Below, piece after piece: positions 35,115 through 43,590 of a stretch of DNA of 64,000 nucleotides. The DNA is from Candidatus Gastranaerophilales bacterium. GTDB lineage: Bacteria > Cyanobacteriota > Vampirovibrionia > Gastranaerophilales > Gastranaerophilaceae. The notes under the pieces were generated by a model, which saw nothing but the letters and a program-made list of their open reading frames with translations, did not search any database and had not been told where the DNA came from. Both the position numbers and the translations under genes were made by a program. Position 1 is the stretch's first letter. Each line of letters starts with the position of its first letter. The stretch lies in assembly GCA_944326915.1 (NCBI GenBank), contig CALVFT010000006.1, positions 17,464-81,463 on the forward strand, in the 5' to 3' direction.

Positions 35115-35504
35115 TTACACTTCGTCAACTGAAATGCTTGTAACACCCGAATTTCTTGCGCAATCCATAACTTTTACCATTGCACCATGGCTAGAATCCG
35201 CATCTGTTTTAATTAACAATCCGTCAGGATAATTTTTCAAGTTAGCTTGAATTGCACTTTCTAATTTGTCAGAAGAAATTTCTTCTCCATCCATATAGAA
35301 TTTATCATCTGCAGATACCATAACAGTCATGATTTTTGTTTCTTTGTTTTGTTGTTCTTGTGCAACATTTTCAGGTACTGTAAGATTCAATCCTTGTTGA
35401 TCTAGCATTGGTGCTATAACCATCATTATGATTAACAGTACAAGAAAGATATCTGTCAGAGGTGTTATATTAATTTCATTAAATGTATCACGATTTCTAC
35501 TCAT
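35115..35504 (-). CDS. exbD: ExbD/TolR-type energy-transducing protein
   Basis: A small inner-membrane protein that uses the proton gradient with ExbB to power TonB. The N-terminal helix carries ITPLTDIFLVLLIIMMVIAP with the conserved Asp of the proton path. A periplasmic domain of about 80 residues follows. I start it at ATG 35504 because AAAGGA lies upstream; the longer TTG start would bury that site. It is one of two adjacent ExbD genes, 40 bases after the first, and is the last gene of the operon. Confidence 0.88.
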   Translation of the reverse strand: MSRNRDTFNEINITPLTDIFLVLLIIMMVIAPMLDQQGLNLTVPENVAQEQQNKETKIMTVMVSADDKFYMDGEEISSDKLESAIQANLKNYPDGLLIKTDADSSHGAMVKVMDCARNSGVTSISVDEV

Positions 35505-35544
35505 TTGTATTTTTCCTTTTTTCAACGGGATTGTCGAAAATCAA

Positions 35545-36000
35545 TTATGTGGCTGGAGATTCAGATTTTTTTAATTCTTTTTGCTCTTTTTTGCTAAGAG
35601 GTTCTCCGGCAACGATTAACTTTTTGTACTCAGCACTTTGCGCCGCGTTCATAATTTCCATTATTTTAGCACTTTTAACTCTTTCATCAGCCTTTACAAC
35701 AAGTTCTGGTTTTTCTAATGAAGGTTTAAGTGCTGCAAGCTCATCTGCTAATTTTTCTTCAGTTGTTGGTGTGCCATTTAGGTATAATTTACCTTCTTTG
35801 GTAACTGCAACTGTGGCATTTTTTTGCTCTATCGAAATCCCGCTGTTAATTTCAGGTACAGTAATTGAGCTGTCTGTTGATTGGAATGTCGGAGCGACAA
35901 CCATCATAATAATTAACAGTACGAGAAAAATATCTGTAAGCGGTGTTATATTTATTTCTGTAAAAAGAGCTTCTTTGCCCTTATTTGTTTTCATTCCCAT
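35545..36000 (-). CDS. exbD: Second ExbD/TolR-type protein
   Basis: A paralogue of the next gene downstream, sharing EINITPLTDIFLVLLIIMMV almost exactly in the membrane helix, including the key Asp. The periplasmic domain differs more, and there is a charged C-terminal tail (KKEQKELKKSESPAT) absent from the other copy. Two ExbD-like proteins per complex are known in some bacteria. It lies 15 bases after exbB. GGGAT before the ATG at 36000 serves as ribosome site. Confidence 0.88.
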   Translation of the reverse strand: MGMKTNKGKEALFTEINITPLTDIFLVLLIIMMVVAPTFQSTDSSITVPEINSGISIEQKNATVAVTKEGKLYLNGTPTTEEKLADELAALKPSLEKPELVVKADERVKSAKIMEIMNAAQSAEYKKLIVAGEPLSKKEQKELKKSESPAT

Positions 36001-36015
36001 TGTTTAATCCCTTTT

Positions 36016-36663
36016 TTAAAGTGAGATGTTTGCACTTGATGGAGTTGTTGATTCATCGTTAGAATCTACAAAACTTAAGAATAATAGTTTGATTAATTGA
36101 AAATCGTCTTCGTAACGTTTAACAATTGATTGGAAAGAGTTGTAGAAAATAACTGCAACAATCGCAACACCAAGACCAAATGCAGTTGCGATAAGTGCTG
36201 AACCGATACCCATTGCTACTGCTGCTGATTGGTTACCTTGAGTTGCTAAATCTTGGAATGTATACAAAATTCTTACAACTGTACCAAACAAACCTAAAAA
36301 TGGAGCAACACCACCAATTGTACCCAAGATAGTAAGATGGCTTTCCAGTTTTCTTGTAGCTAGAGCAGCTGCGATATCAAATGAACGAGAAAATCCGTTT
36401 CTTTGTTCTGAGAAAATTCTTACAGCTTCCTCTGTTACTTCTCCGATAACTCCACCACATTGAATTGCTAAGTTTTGAGCACCGTCAAGGTTATCTTTTG
36501 CAAGTTCTTTTTGCAATCTTGGTATAAATTGTACAACTTCTCTTTTGTTTTTCTTGTAGTAAGAAAATCTGTTGATAACAACACCAACTACCAAAATAGA
36601 ACATACCAATATTGGTAATAATACCGGCCAGTCTAATTGAATTGAGTGTAATAATAGTTCCAT
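36016..36663 (-). CDS. exbB: ExbB/TolQ-type proton channel protein
   Basis: A MotA/TolQ/ExbB proton-channel protein with three membrane helices (about 12-32, 120-145, 160-185) and a large cytoplasmic loop. The hallmarks TIGGVAPFLGLFGTVVRILY and ALIATAFGLGVAIVAVIFYN are present. I start it at ATG 36663, which has AGAGGA upstream; an extra 18 N-terminal residues in the longer frame are lysine-rich and unsupported. It is followed by two exbD genes and preceded by the TonB-like gene. Confidence 0.9.
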   Translation of the reverse strand: MELLLHSIQLDWPVLLPILVCSILVVGVVINRFSYYKKNKREVVQFIPRLQKELAKDNLDGAQNLAIQCGGVIGEVTEEAVRIFSEQRNGFSRSFDIAAALATRKLESHLTILGTIGGVAPFLGLFGTVVRILYTFQDLATQGNQSAAVAMGIGSALIATAFGLGVAIVAVIFYNSFQSIVKRYEDDFQLIKLLFLSFVDSNDESTTPSSANISL

Positions 36664-36734
36664 AATTTTATCCTCTTTTTTTAGTTTACTTTTCTGTCTT
36701 AATTTTGTTTTCAGCACTTGGGCTGAATTTATTT

Positions 36735-37940
36735 TTAGTGATATCCTGAAGCTCCAAATACGTTGTAATCAAATGTAAATTGAATATCTATACTTGAACC
36801 TTTAAAGTCTGCAGGTAAAGGTCTGAATGGAGCTGTTGATTGTACAGCATTTATCGCTGCTTTATCTGCACTTGGTAGACCTGATGATTTGAACACGCTG
36901 CAAGAAAGTAATCTACCGTCTTTCGCAATTTTGAACATCAGAACTACTCTTTTACTTTCGTTTCCTTTTGGAGGGTCCCAGTTCATTTTTATACGTCTTT
37001 GTAATTCTCGCATATATGGACCAAAATCAGGTTCTCTGATAGCATCTATGCCAGGTCTGCCGTTTGGATTTCCAGGTCCTGGGTTTCCGTATCCTCCAGT
37101 TCCTCCACCGCCACCTTTGGCAAGTTTTGAGCCTGATGATGAACCTGAACCGCCTGTTGGTGCAAGTGACGGAGTTGGAGCATATCTACCTGCAGAAGAA
37201 CTACCTCCTGAACCTCCTCCAATTTTTGATGAACCTGAACCACTAATTGGACCTGTTGAGTATGTTCCTGCTTTTGTTCCTCCTGAAGGTACAGGGATTG
37301 CAAAAGGTGAAGATGGTTTTGCAACCGGTCGTGGTGTGGTTGGTGGTTTTATAGAAGGCCTTGCTGTTGGCGGTTGTGGCCTTGCTTGTTCAGCCTTTTT
37401 AGGACCTTGTGTTTGACTTGGTTGTTGCACCGGTTTAGCCTTTTGAGTCGGCTGTGGTTGTGTTACCTGTTGAATCATTTTTTGAAGTGGATTCTTAGGT
37501 TGTGCTGTTTGAGCCGGTTTTGGTGAAGATTTTGGTTTTGCAGCTTGTGCTTGTTTTGGAGTACCAGGTGCCGGTGATGGCATAGATACTTTTCGTGTAG
37601 GGTCATGATGACCTCCTGCACGAGAGTTTATATCTGCTCGGTATGGTGTGTTTTTGTTAATTGGAGTTGCCTCTTTATCAACTAAAACAAATTCTATATC
37701 TTGAACTTTTGGTTTTGGTTTTTCAAATATAGAGAATGTTACCCCCATAAGAGCAAGTATAAAAACAATTAGCCAAGCTGTACCTACTGCTGTTGGGTGT
37801 AATAATGCAGAAATAAGTATTGATTTTTTTAAACTTAGATCTTCATCATCTTTTAATACAGCAGGTGTTGAATAATCTTCATTTATTGGCTGTTCTTCTT
37901 CGTATAAAAAGTTTTCTGTGTATTTCCCTAATAATGACAT
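36735..37940 (-). CDS. tonB: TonB/TolA-like energy-transducing protein
   Basis: One N-terminal membrane helix (about 50-72) is followed by a long periplasmic linker, first Pro/Gln/Lys-rich (about 120-225) and then Gly/Ser-rich (225-300), and a C-terminal TonB-type domain (about 310-395, with MRELQRRIKMNWDPPKG and SCSVFKSSGLPSADKAAINA). It should transmit energy from ExbB-ExbD to outer-membrane receptors. No receptor gene is in the window. The long cytoplasmic N-terminal part is unusual. Nearest purine-rich SD-like GGGGAG lies about 30 bases before the start, with a palindrome between. Confidence 0.85.
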   Translation of the reverse strand: MSLLGKYTENFLYEEEQPINEDYSTPAVLKDDEDLSLKKSILISALLHPTAVGTAWLIVFILALMGVTFSIFEKPKPKVQDIEFVLVDKEATPINKNTPYRADINSRAGGHHDPTRKVSMPSPAPGTPKQAQAAKPKSSPKPAQTAQPKNPLQKMIQQVTQPQPTQKAKPVQQPSQTQGPKKAEQARPQPPTARPSIKPPTTPRPVAKPSSPFAIPVPSGGTKAGTYSTGPISGSGSSKIGGGSGGSSSAGRYAPTPSLAPTGGSGSSSGSKLAKGGGGGTGGYGNPGPGNPNGRPGIDAIREPDFGPYMRELQRRIKMNWDPPKGNESKRVVLMFKIAKDGRLLSCSVFKSSGLPSADKAAINAVQSTAPFRPLPADFKGSSIDIQFTFDYNVFGASGYH

Positions 37941-37952
37941 TTTTCTTGTTTA

Positions 37953-37972
37953 TACAGTATTTTTTTACTGTA
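37953..37972. promoter_or_regulatory. Palindrome in the tonB leader
   Basis: TACAGTA-N6-TACTGTA lies 13-32 bases upstream of the tonB start, between a GGGGAG sequence and the ATG. It could be an operator or an mRNA hairpin that shapes ribosome access. Confidence 0.35.
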
Positions 37973-38002
37973 ATTCTCCCCTATCTTCTTTTTAATTATT
38001 TC

Positions 38003-38042
38003 GGTAATAATTTTATTTTAAAACAAAAATAAAATTATTACC
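38003..38042. repeat. Perfect 17-bp inverted repeat (hairpin)
   Basis: Two perfect 17-base arms (GGTAATAATTTTATTTT and its complement) are separated by 6 bases. It lies 11 bases after the stop of the minus-strand secreted-protein gene and 62 bases upstream of the tonB start. It is probably a transcription terminator or processing hairpin, although the tail on the minus strand is A-rich rather than T-rich. Confidence 0.6.
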
Positions 38043-38053
38043 TGATTGATTAA

Positions 38054-38794
38054 TTATTGTTGATTATAAATTGCAGGGTTCACTGTAATCGGTTGGGTTA
38101 GCATAATTTGTATTTGAGCATTTACAGGGATTTCTACATCTTCGCCTTTATCCCATAATGATTTTGCTAATCCGCCGCCTGCACCTACTGCAGTTGCAAG
38201 AGCTGTTCCCTTTCCAATATCTCCTCCTGCTAGTGGAGATATGATTACTCCTGCTAGTGCACCAGCACCAGCTCCTATTGCAAGGTCTTTACCATAGTCT
38301 TTAGCTACATCCATTTTGGTTCCACCAACAAGTCTGCCGGTGTTATCGTTTGTTTTGATAACTCCTGATATTGGGATTTGTAGCCCATATGGTGTTACAA
38401 TTTGGGTAAATCTTATCATTAGTTTCCCGTTCATACTTCCGCGTTTAGCTTTAGATACTTCAAGTACTTGGCCTACTACAGAGCTGCCTGCAGGTGCTAT
38501 AAGATTGTTGTTATAGTAAAAATCTGATCCAAGTGCTATATTAACAGTTTGGCCTAATGTTAAATTTGCTGAGCTTAGCGGTGTAGTTACTACAGCACTA
38601 AAATTTTGACCTGCTGGGACTGTAACTACACTCCCTTTTAGAGTTTTATTGCCTGATACTGATGGCATATTGTAATAATTTTGTTGATATAGTGGTGCTT
38701 GTTGGTTTTGAGAATATGTAAAATTTGGAGCCGCAAGCACACTAGTACTAGATAGCAAAAGTAAAGCTAATGTAAAACTCATTTGTTTTTTCAT
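38054..38794 (-). CDS. Secreted protein with glycine-zipper segment
   Basis: A signal peptide (MKKQMSFTLALLLLSSTSVLA) precedes a mostly beta domain of about 200 residues. The pattern VTVPAGQNFSAVVTTPLSSA, then LIAPAGSSVVGQVLEV and YGLQIPISGVI, recurs in the upstream neighbouring gene, so the two are paralogues. A Gly/Ala-rich segment (IGAGAGALAGVIISPLAGG) could insert into or pack against membrane. The fold may be related to the TrbI/VirB10 beta barrel, a guess only. It follows the related gene by 58 bases and ends at a strong inverted repeat. Confidence 0.55.
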   Translation of the reverse strand: MKKQMSFTLALLLLSSTSVLAAPNFTYSQNQQAPLYQQNYYNMPSVSGNKTLKGSVVTVPAGQNFSAVVTTPLSSANLTLGQTVNIALGSDFYYNNNLIAPAGSSVVGQVLEVSKAKRGSMNGKLMIRFTQIVTPYGLQIPISGVIKTNDNTGRLVGGTKMDVAKDYGKDLAIGAGAGALAGVIISPLAGGDIGKGTALATAVGAGGGLAKSLWDKGEDVEIPVNAQIQIMLTQPITVNPAIYNQQ

Positions 38795-38852
38795 AAAATT
38801 TATCCCTCTTCTTATTTTTTCTTATAACATTGTATTTTATATTATAGATTTG

Positions 38853-39449
38853 TCAATTTGTTAAGGTGTGGGTGATATAGGCTGGAGATGTAAGAATTAT
38901 AATTAAATTAGCTCCTGTGGCTACTGTTGTATGAGTTCCCATTTTTCTTTCCATTGAAGGACGAATTTGTATTGTAGCTTTTCCTTTTGCTCTTTGGCTA
39001 TATTGTGGCATTTTTCTATATGTCAGAGGTTCTGAAATTCCGCCACCTATTATATTGTCGCTAGTGGTATAAATATATCCTTTTATTGGAAGTTCATAGC
39101 CATCTTGGAGTACAAGTTTATTAATTCTTATTTTCATTGATGCATTTGTGCCAACAACTGGTTCGTGAATTTGTTCTATATAGCCGTAAAAGACTGTTTC
39201 TTCGGGGATAATTTTTGTATCATACAAAAATAAATCATTTGTGCAGATAAATTTTACTTTATACCCTTCTTGACAGTGTTCTGTTGATATTTCTTGAGTA
39301 TTCATTACAGGTATAAAAGTTCCAGCAGGAATTTCTATTTCAGCATAATCTCGCATTGGAAGCTCAATGCTTGGCAAATCGAGTGCTTGTGCATTCAATT
39401 GAAAAAATGTAAAACAAATAAATAAAAGTAATCCTGCAAAATTTTTCAT
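38853..39449 (-). CDS. Secreted protein paralogous to the downstream gene
   Basis: A signal peptide (MKNFAGLLLFICFTFFQLNA) precedes 178 residues. Conserved points shared with the protein at 38054-38794 are IEIPAGTFIPVM, IIPEETVFYGYIEQI, MKIRINKLVLQDGYELPIKG and a late LIIILTSP strand. It lacks the glycine-zipper segment of its paralogue. The location should be periplasmic or outer-membrane-associated. The function is unknown; the paired genes probably arose by duplication and may form a complex. Confidence 0.55.
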   Translation of the reverse strand: MKNFAGLLLFICFTFFQLNAQALDLPSIELPMRDYAEIEIPAGTFIPVMNTQEISTEHCQEGYKVKFICTNDLFLYDTKIIPEETVFYGYIEQIHEPVVGTNASMKIRINKLVLQDGYELPIKGYIYTTSDNIIGGGISEPLTYRKMPQYSQRAKGKATIQIRPSMERKMGTHTTVATGANLIIILTSPAYITHTLTN

Positions 39450-39596
39450 AATTGTTATTATAACAGTTTTTATTGTTTTTTCAACATAATCATAATATTT
39501 TAAAATGTAAAGATAATTAACAAAAAATATATTCTGTGCAATTTTTCTAAAGAAAAATACTTTATATAAATAGTAGTGTAGTTAAAAAGGTATTTT

Positions 39597-40220
39597 ATGT
39601 CATTTAGTCCGGTTTCAACAGGAATATTTGCATTTAGAAGTGCTGATAAGGCTAGTCACGGTGATGATAGCAGGGCTGTGATTGCAGGTTGTCAGAGTAT
39701 AAATTTTGGGAAAGATGTTCTTTCTTCTGTTTTTAAAGCTGATTCTGCTGTTGCAAAAACTGCAAGAAGTGCAGCTAGTGTTTTTTCTGATTTAGCTAAG
39801 GAAAGTAAAGCTTTTGAATATGCAGGTAAAGCTGTTAAGTGGGGATGTGACAACGTTAATCCTTTAATTTGTGTTTCAAGTGGTATAAAAGTTTTGAGGT
39901 CTGACGATAAAGTTGGTTCAGGTATTACTGAAACTGCAGCTTTGGCTACTATGTTTGCCGGTGAAAATATTGTTAAAGCTAATTATGATGCTTTAGCTAA
40001 TTCAAAATATGCTAAAGAAGCTGCAGAGGCAGTAAAAGATATTAAAGCTTTAAAACCTGTACTTAAATATATTTCTGAACATAAGTTGGGCGGTAAAATC
40101 GGTATGGTTACAAAAGGCTTAGCTTTGGTTGGAGGTTCAATAGCTTCATATAACATTGGAGAGTACATCGGTAAAGATATTGCTAAAAAAGTTAAGGCTG
40201 AGTTTAATTTATCTGCTTAA
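39597..40220 (+). CDS. Hypothetical protein (207 aa)
   Basis: The protein is not recognised. It has many small residues (Ala, Ser, Gly, Val) and long amphipathic helices, with hydrophobic stretches near 125-140 and 175-195 (GLALVGGSIASYNIGEYIG) that could contact membrane. There is no cleavable signal peptide. The N-terminal region contains QSINFGKDV, like the motif in other lineage-type small proteins. An AAAAAGG site precedes the ATG. It is divergent from the secreted pair and followed after 57 bases by the SpoIID-like gene. Confidence 0.55.
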   Translation: MSFSPVSTGIFAFRSADKASHGDDSRAVIAGCQSINFGKDVLSSVFKADSAVAKTARSAASVFSDLAKESKAFEYAGKAVKWGCDNVNPLICVSSGIKVLRSDDKVGSGITETAALATMFAGENIVKANYDALANSKYAKEAAEAVKDIKALKPVLKYISEHKLGGKIGMVTKGLALVGGSIASYNIGEYIGKDIAKKVKAEFNLSA

Positions 40221-40276
40221 AATCAATCAAAAGGTTTAGACATTTTTATTGAGTCGTATGTTATAATGAATTTATA

Positions 40277-41149
40277 ATGAAAAAGATATTATTTTTATTT
40301 GGATTTATATTTTTGTTAGCGTCTAATCCTTGTTATGCTATAAAAATCGGACTTCAGACTGAGGTTGATTATGCATCTGTAGGGACATCTGTAAAAGGTA
40401 CAATAATTGATGCTAATACAAATCATACAGTTTGTGATTTAGATGCAATGAAAGGTTATCATATAAGACCTTATCATAATCTGATGGCAATACGTATTGA
40501 TGGTAAATATTATAAAATAAATTCGGATAATATCGTAATTAGGACAAAAGATAATGCAAATGGATTTATAAGTGCCAAAGGTAAGTGGTATAGAGGTCTT
40601 ATAATGATCCAAAACAAGAACGGTCAGCTTACTGTAATAAATAATGTACCTTTAGAGGATTACATAAAAGGAGTTGTTCCTTCTGAAATGCCTTCTTCTT
40701 GGGATGTAGAGGCTCATAAAGCTCAAGCTATTGCTGCAAGAAGTTATGCGCTTGCAAATTTAGGTAAAAGAGCAAGATATGGATATGATTTGAAGGATAC
40801 TCCTGAAGACCAAGCTTATGGAGGTGCTTCTGCAGAGACTGCAAAAACTAATTCTGCAGTAGATGATACTAAAGGTATTGTATTGACATATAATATGCAG
40901 GTTATTACAGCATATTATTCTGCTTCTGCAGGTGGGCAGACTTCTGCAGCTGCTTGGGGTGCAGATTTGCCTTATTTAAGATCGGTACCGTCTTTTGATG
41001 ATAATGTGAAAAAGAACGGACACGGTATAGGTATGTCTCAACATGGTGCTAATAATCTCGCGAAACAAGGTTATAATGCTTATCAAATCTTGCAATACTT
41101 TTATAAAGATGTTAAGTTTGCACGTGTAAATCCGGAAGTTTACAATTAG
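40277..41149 (+). CDS. SpoIID/LytB-domain protein (possible lytic transglycosylase)
   Basis: A signal peptide (MKKILFLFGFIFLLASNPCYA) leads into a SpoIID/LytB domain. The core NVPLEDYIKGVVPSEMPSSW carries the catalytic Glu in SEMP, followed by AHKAQAIAARSYAL, STAVDDTKG-like segments and GHGIGMSQHGANNLAKQG. SpoIID enzymes cut stripped glycan strands in peptidoglycan. The section between the YLRSV and GHGIGM motifs, usually 60 or more residues, is only about 10 residues here (a possible internal deletion). The host is probably not a spore former, so a cell-wall remodelling role is likely. Confidence 0.82.
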   Translation: MKKILFLFGFIFLLASNPCYAIKIGLQTEVDYASVGTSVKGTIIDANTNHTVCDLDAMKGYHIRPYHNLMAIRIDGKYYKINSDNIVIRTKDNANGFISAKGKWYRGLIMIQNKNGQLTVINNVPLEDYIKGVVPSEMPSSWDVEAHKAQAIAARSYALANLGKRARYGYDLKDTPEDQAYGGASAETAKTNSAVDDTKGIVLTYNMQVITAYYSASAGGQTSAAAWGADLPYLRSVPSFDDNVKKNGHGIGMSQHGANNLAKQGYNAYQILQYFYKDVKFARVNPEVYN

Positions 41150-41195
41150 TTAGTAATGCTTAAATGCTTGATAACATTGTGTTTTGACTATAAGG

Positions 41196-41215
41196 ATACC
41201 TTAAAATTAAGGTAT
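41196..41215 (+). other. Weak hairpin after the SpoIID-like gene
   Basis: ATACCTTAA-AA-TTAAGGTAT is a perfect 9-bp stem 47 bases after the stop. A T-run occurs only 17 bases later, so it is at best a weak terminator. Confidence 0.3.
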
Positions 41216-41250
41216 ATTAACCTAAACAATATTTTTTTTTTACAAACCCC

Positions 41251-41278
41251 TTGTCAAAATTGAATAAAATGCTATAAT
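41251..41278 (+). promoter_or_regulatory. Strong sigma-70 promoter of the HU gene
   Basis: TTGTCA (41251-41256) and a consensus TATAAT (41273-41278) are 16 bases apart. The leader to the HU start is about 72 bases and can form a hairpin. Confidence 0.75.
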
Positions 41279-41357
41279 AGACTTTGTCGAAGAAGAAAGA
41301 GCATGCACGGAGAATGGTTTCTGCTCATTGTATGCATAAGGTAGAAGGAGGTTCATA

Positions 41358-41630
41358 ATGAACAAAGAAGAATTGGTAAAAGAAGTATCAAAAAAAGCTA
41401 AAGTATCTCAAAAAGCAACTGCTGATATCATTGCAGCAACTTTAGAAACTATTGAAAAAACTGTAGCTAAAGGTAAAAAAGTTACTCTAGTTGGTTTCGG
41501 TACATTTGAACCACGTAAAAGAGCTGCTAGAACTGGTCGTAACCCACAAACTGGTGCAGAATTAAAAATTGCTGCTAAAACAGTTCCTGCATTCTCAGCT
41601 GGTAAAAAATTCAAAGAACTTGTAAAATAG
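41358..41630 (+). CDS. hup: HU-family DNA-binding protein
   Basis: A 90-residue nucleoid protein with the full HU fold: helical N-terminus (NKEELVKEVSKKAKVSQKAT), GFGTFEPRKRAARTGRNPQT in the DNA-wrapping arm, and KKFKELVK at the end. It bends and compacts DNA. A near-perfect GGAGG site lies seven bases before the ATG, and a strong promoter and terminator flank the gene, which is monocistronic. Codon use is strongly biased, in line with high expression. Confidence 0.96.
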   Translation: MNKEELVKEVSKKAKVSQKATADIIAATLETIEKTVAKGKKVTLVGFGTFEPRKRAARTGRNPQTGAELKIAAKTVPAFSAGKKFKELVK

Positions 41631-41650
41631 TTTTTTGATTGGAAAAGTTT

Positions 41651-41686
41651 AAAAAGAGTGAAGTTAGAAATAGCTTCACTCTTTTT
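41651..41686 (+). terminator. Terminator between HU and rsmD
   Basis: A 13-bp stem (AAAAAGAGTGAAG / CTTCACTCTTTTT) with a 10-nt loop and T-runs on both strands serves the two convergent genes. Confidence 0.88.
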
Positions 41687-42208
41687 TTATTTTTTTACGC
41701 CTAAAAATGTGATGTATTTATCTCCGTATTTTTTTTGTTTAATGAGTTCATAATCAAGAAAGTCTACATCTGTTACATGTTCTAAGATTATGATATCAGA
41801 TGCTATTTGCTCTATGGCATCAAGACTTTTTTCATATATACCTGAGTAGTATGGCGGATCTATGTATATAACATCAAACTTCGTTTCTAGTTTTTGGACT
41901 ACTTTTGTACTATCTCCAATGATAAGTTTTGGCTGTGGAGAAAATTTTTTATAATTATTTTTTATAACAGATGTTACTTTAGGGTGTTTTTCAATAGCGG
42001 TTGCAGTTTTAAACCCCCTAGAAAGAGCTTCAAGCCCCATTACTCCTGAACCTGCATACATATCAAGAAAACTCTTATTTTCAAAATCAATCAAAGATTG
42101 CAATGTATTGAATACGCTCATTCTGACTTTTGAAAGTGTTGGACGAGTAATATTTTCATCTGGAGATGTTATTTTTTGACCTTTGAATATACCTGCTGTG
42201 ATAATCAT
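41687..42208 (-). CDS. rsmD: 16S rRNA (guanine966-N2)-methyltransferase
   Basis: A SAM-dependent methyltransferase modifying G966 of 16S rRNA during 30S assembly. The N-terminal start MIITAGIFKGQKI, the PT-x-S-K-VR-x-S-VFN segment, the SAM loop LDMYAGSGVMG (48-58) and the catalytic DPPY (117-120) are all typical. Its 173 residues are normal length. The region upstream (42209-42267) is shared with the divergent fixC gene. It is convergent with HU. Confidence 0.92.
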   Translation of the reverse strand: MIITAGIFKGQKITSPDENITRPTLSKVRMSVFNTLQSLIDFENKSFLDMYAGSGVMGLEALSRGFKTATAIEKHPKVTSVIKNNYKKFSPQPKLIIGDSTKVVQKLETKFDVIYIDPPYYSGIYEKSLDAIEQIASDIIILEHVTDVDFLDYELIKQKKYGDKYITFLGVKK

Positions 42209-42267
42209 ATTTACTATTTTACAATGAACATGATTTATTATATAATTTTTGTGTATAGGGGTAGTAT

Positions 42268-43590
42268 ATGATTGAAGAAAATATTGAAAAAAAAGACCAA
42301 AACCATGTTGATGTAATAGTTGTAGGAGGTGGTCCGGCAGGTATTTCTTGTGCGATTACTCTTGCAAGGGCAGGTAAAGATGTTGTATTGATTGAACGTG
42401 GAAAATTTTCAGGTAGCAAGAATGTTTTTGGTGGTGCTATTTATGCGCAACCAACTAGGGAAATTTTTCCGAATTTTGAAAAAGAAGCTCCTATTGAAAG
42501 AAAAAATATTGAACATAAGTATGCATTGCTTGGAGAAGATGATTCAACTGTTATTTCTTATAAGAAGAGACATGAAGACCCTGTAAGTTACACGGTAATT
42601 CGCGCTAAATTTGATCGTTGGATGGCTCAAGAAGCTAAAAAAGAAGGGGTTGTTATTGTAGAAGAGACAGTTGTACGTGAGTTAATTGTCGAGAATGAGT
42701 GCGTAGTTGGTGTAAGAACTGAATTAGAAGATTACTATTGTAATATTGTAGTTCTTGCAGATGGGGTTAATTCTTTGTTGGCAAAACAAATCGGATTACG
42801 TGGAGACATAGAACCTGAAGATGTTGCGGTAAGCGTTAAAGAGGTCATAAAGCTTGATAAGGAAAAAATTAATGACAGATTTCTTATTAACGATGACGAA
42901 GGTTGTATTTATGAATTATTTGGTGGCCCTATGCTTGGGATGTTAGGGCTTGGATTTATTTATACAAACGAAAATTCAATAAGTATCGGGCTTGGTATTA
43001 CTTTGAATGAACTTGTTGAACGTAAAATAAAACCATATGAAATTTTAGATAAGGTTAAATCTCACCCTACAATTGCTCCTTTAATTAAAGATGGAGAGGT
43101 TATTGAATATTCTGCTCACTTAATACCTGAAGGAGGTTTTAAAAAAGTTCCGATTTTGTATGGCGCAGGAGTTATGGTATGTGGTGATGCTGCGATGTTT
43201 GTTAATAACCTGCATTGGGAAGGTACTAATCTTGCTATGATTTCTGGGAAATTGGCAGGTGAGACCGCAATTATTGCATTAGGACGTGAGGATTATTCTG
43301 AGAATACTCTTGCAAAATATCAAGAAAAACTCGAAGAATCTTTTATTATGAAAGATCTTAGAACTTATAGAGATTTGATGGATGTTATGCATGATAAAAG
43401 TGAAGATTTTTTAGGCTATTATCCTAAAAAAATAAATTCGTTCTTTGAAATGTTTACTTCAGTCAATGGTATCCCTAAAAAAGATTTGTATTGGAAATTT
43501 ATAAAGAGTATATTCAAAGATAGAGGCCTATCAGCTTTGTTCAGTGATTTTACAAGTATTATAAAATTGTTATGGAGTATTCTACGATGA
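42268..43590 (+). CDS. fixC: FixC-like FAD-dependent oxidoreductase (ETF:quinone oxidoreductase-like)
   Basis: An FAD protein of the FixC/ETF-QO group that passes electrons between an electron-transfer flavoprotein and a quinone or ferredoxin. The dinucleotide loop VVGGGPAG (18-25) is N-terminal, the VCGDAAMF segment is later, and the 440 residues match FixC. GGGTAGT lies before the ATG; the start follows a charged leader (IEENIEKKDQN) not present in all homologues. The next gene is fixX, translationally coupled. The usual partners FixA/FixB are not encoded in the window. Confidence 0.85.
   Translation: MIEENIEKKDQNHVDVIVVGGGPAGISCAITLARAGKDVVLIERGKFSGSKNVFGGAIYAQPTREIFPNFEKEAPIERKNIEHKYALLGEDDSTVISYKKRHEDPVSYTVIRAKFDRWMAQEAKKEGVVIVEETVVRELIVENECVVGVRTELEDYYCNIVVLADGVNSLLAKQIGLRGDIEPEDVAVSVKEVIKLDKEKINDRFLINDDEGCIYELFGGPMLGMLGLGFIYTNENSISIGLGITLNELVERKIKPYEILDKVKSHPTIAPLIKDGEVIEYSAHLIPEGGFKKVPILYGAGVMVCGDAAMFVNNLHWEGTNLAMISGKLAGETAIIALGREDYSENTLAKYQEKLEESFIMKDLRTYRDLMDVMHDKSEDFLGYYPKKINSFFEMFTSVNGIPKKDLYWKFIKSIFKDRGLSALFSDFTSIIKLLWSILR

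Noticed and set aside
37046..37416. Long open frames on the plus and minus strands opposite or alongside the tonB gene.
   Set aside because: They are shadows of the Pro/Gly-rich coding sequence, without ribosome sites, and their composition is extreme.
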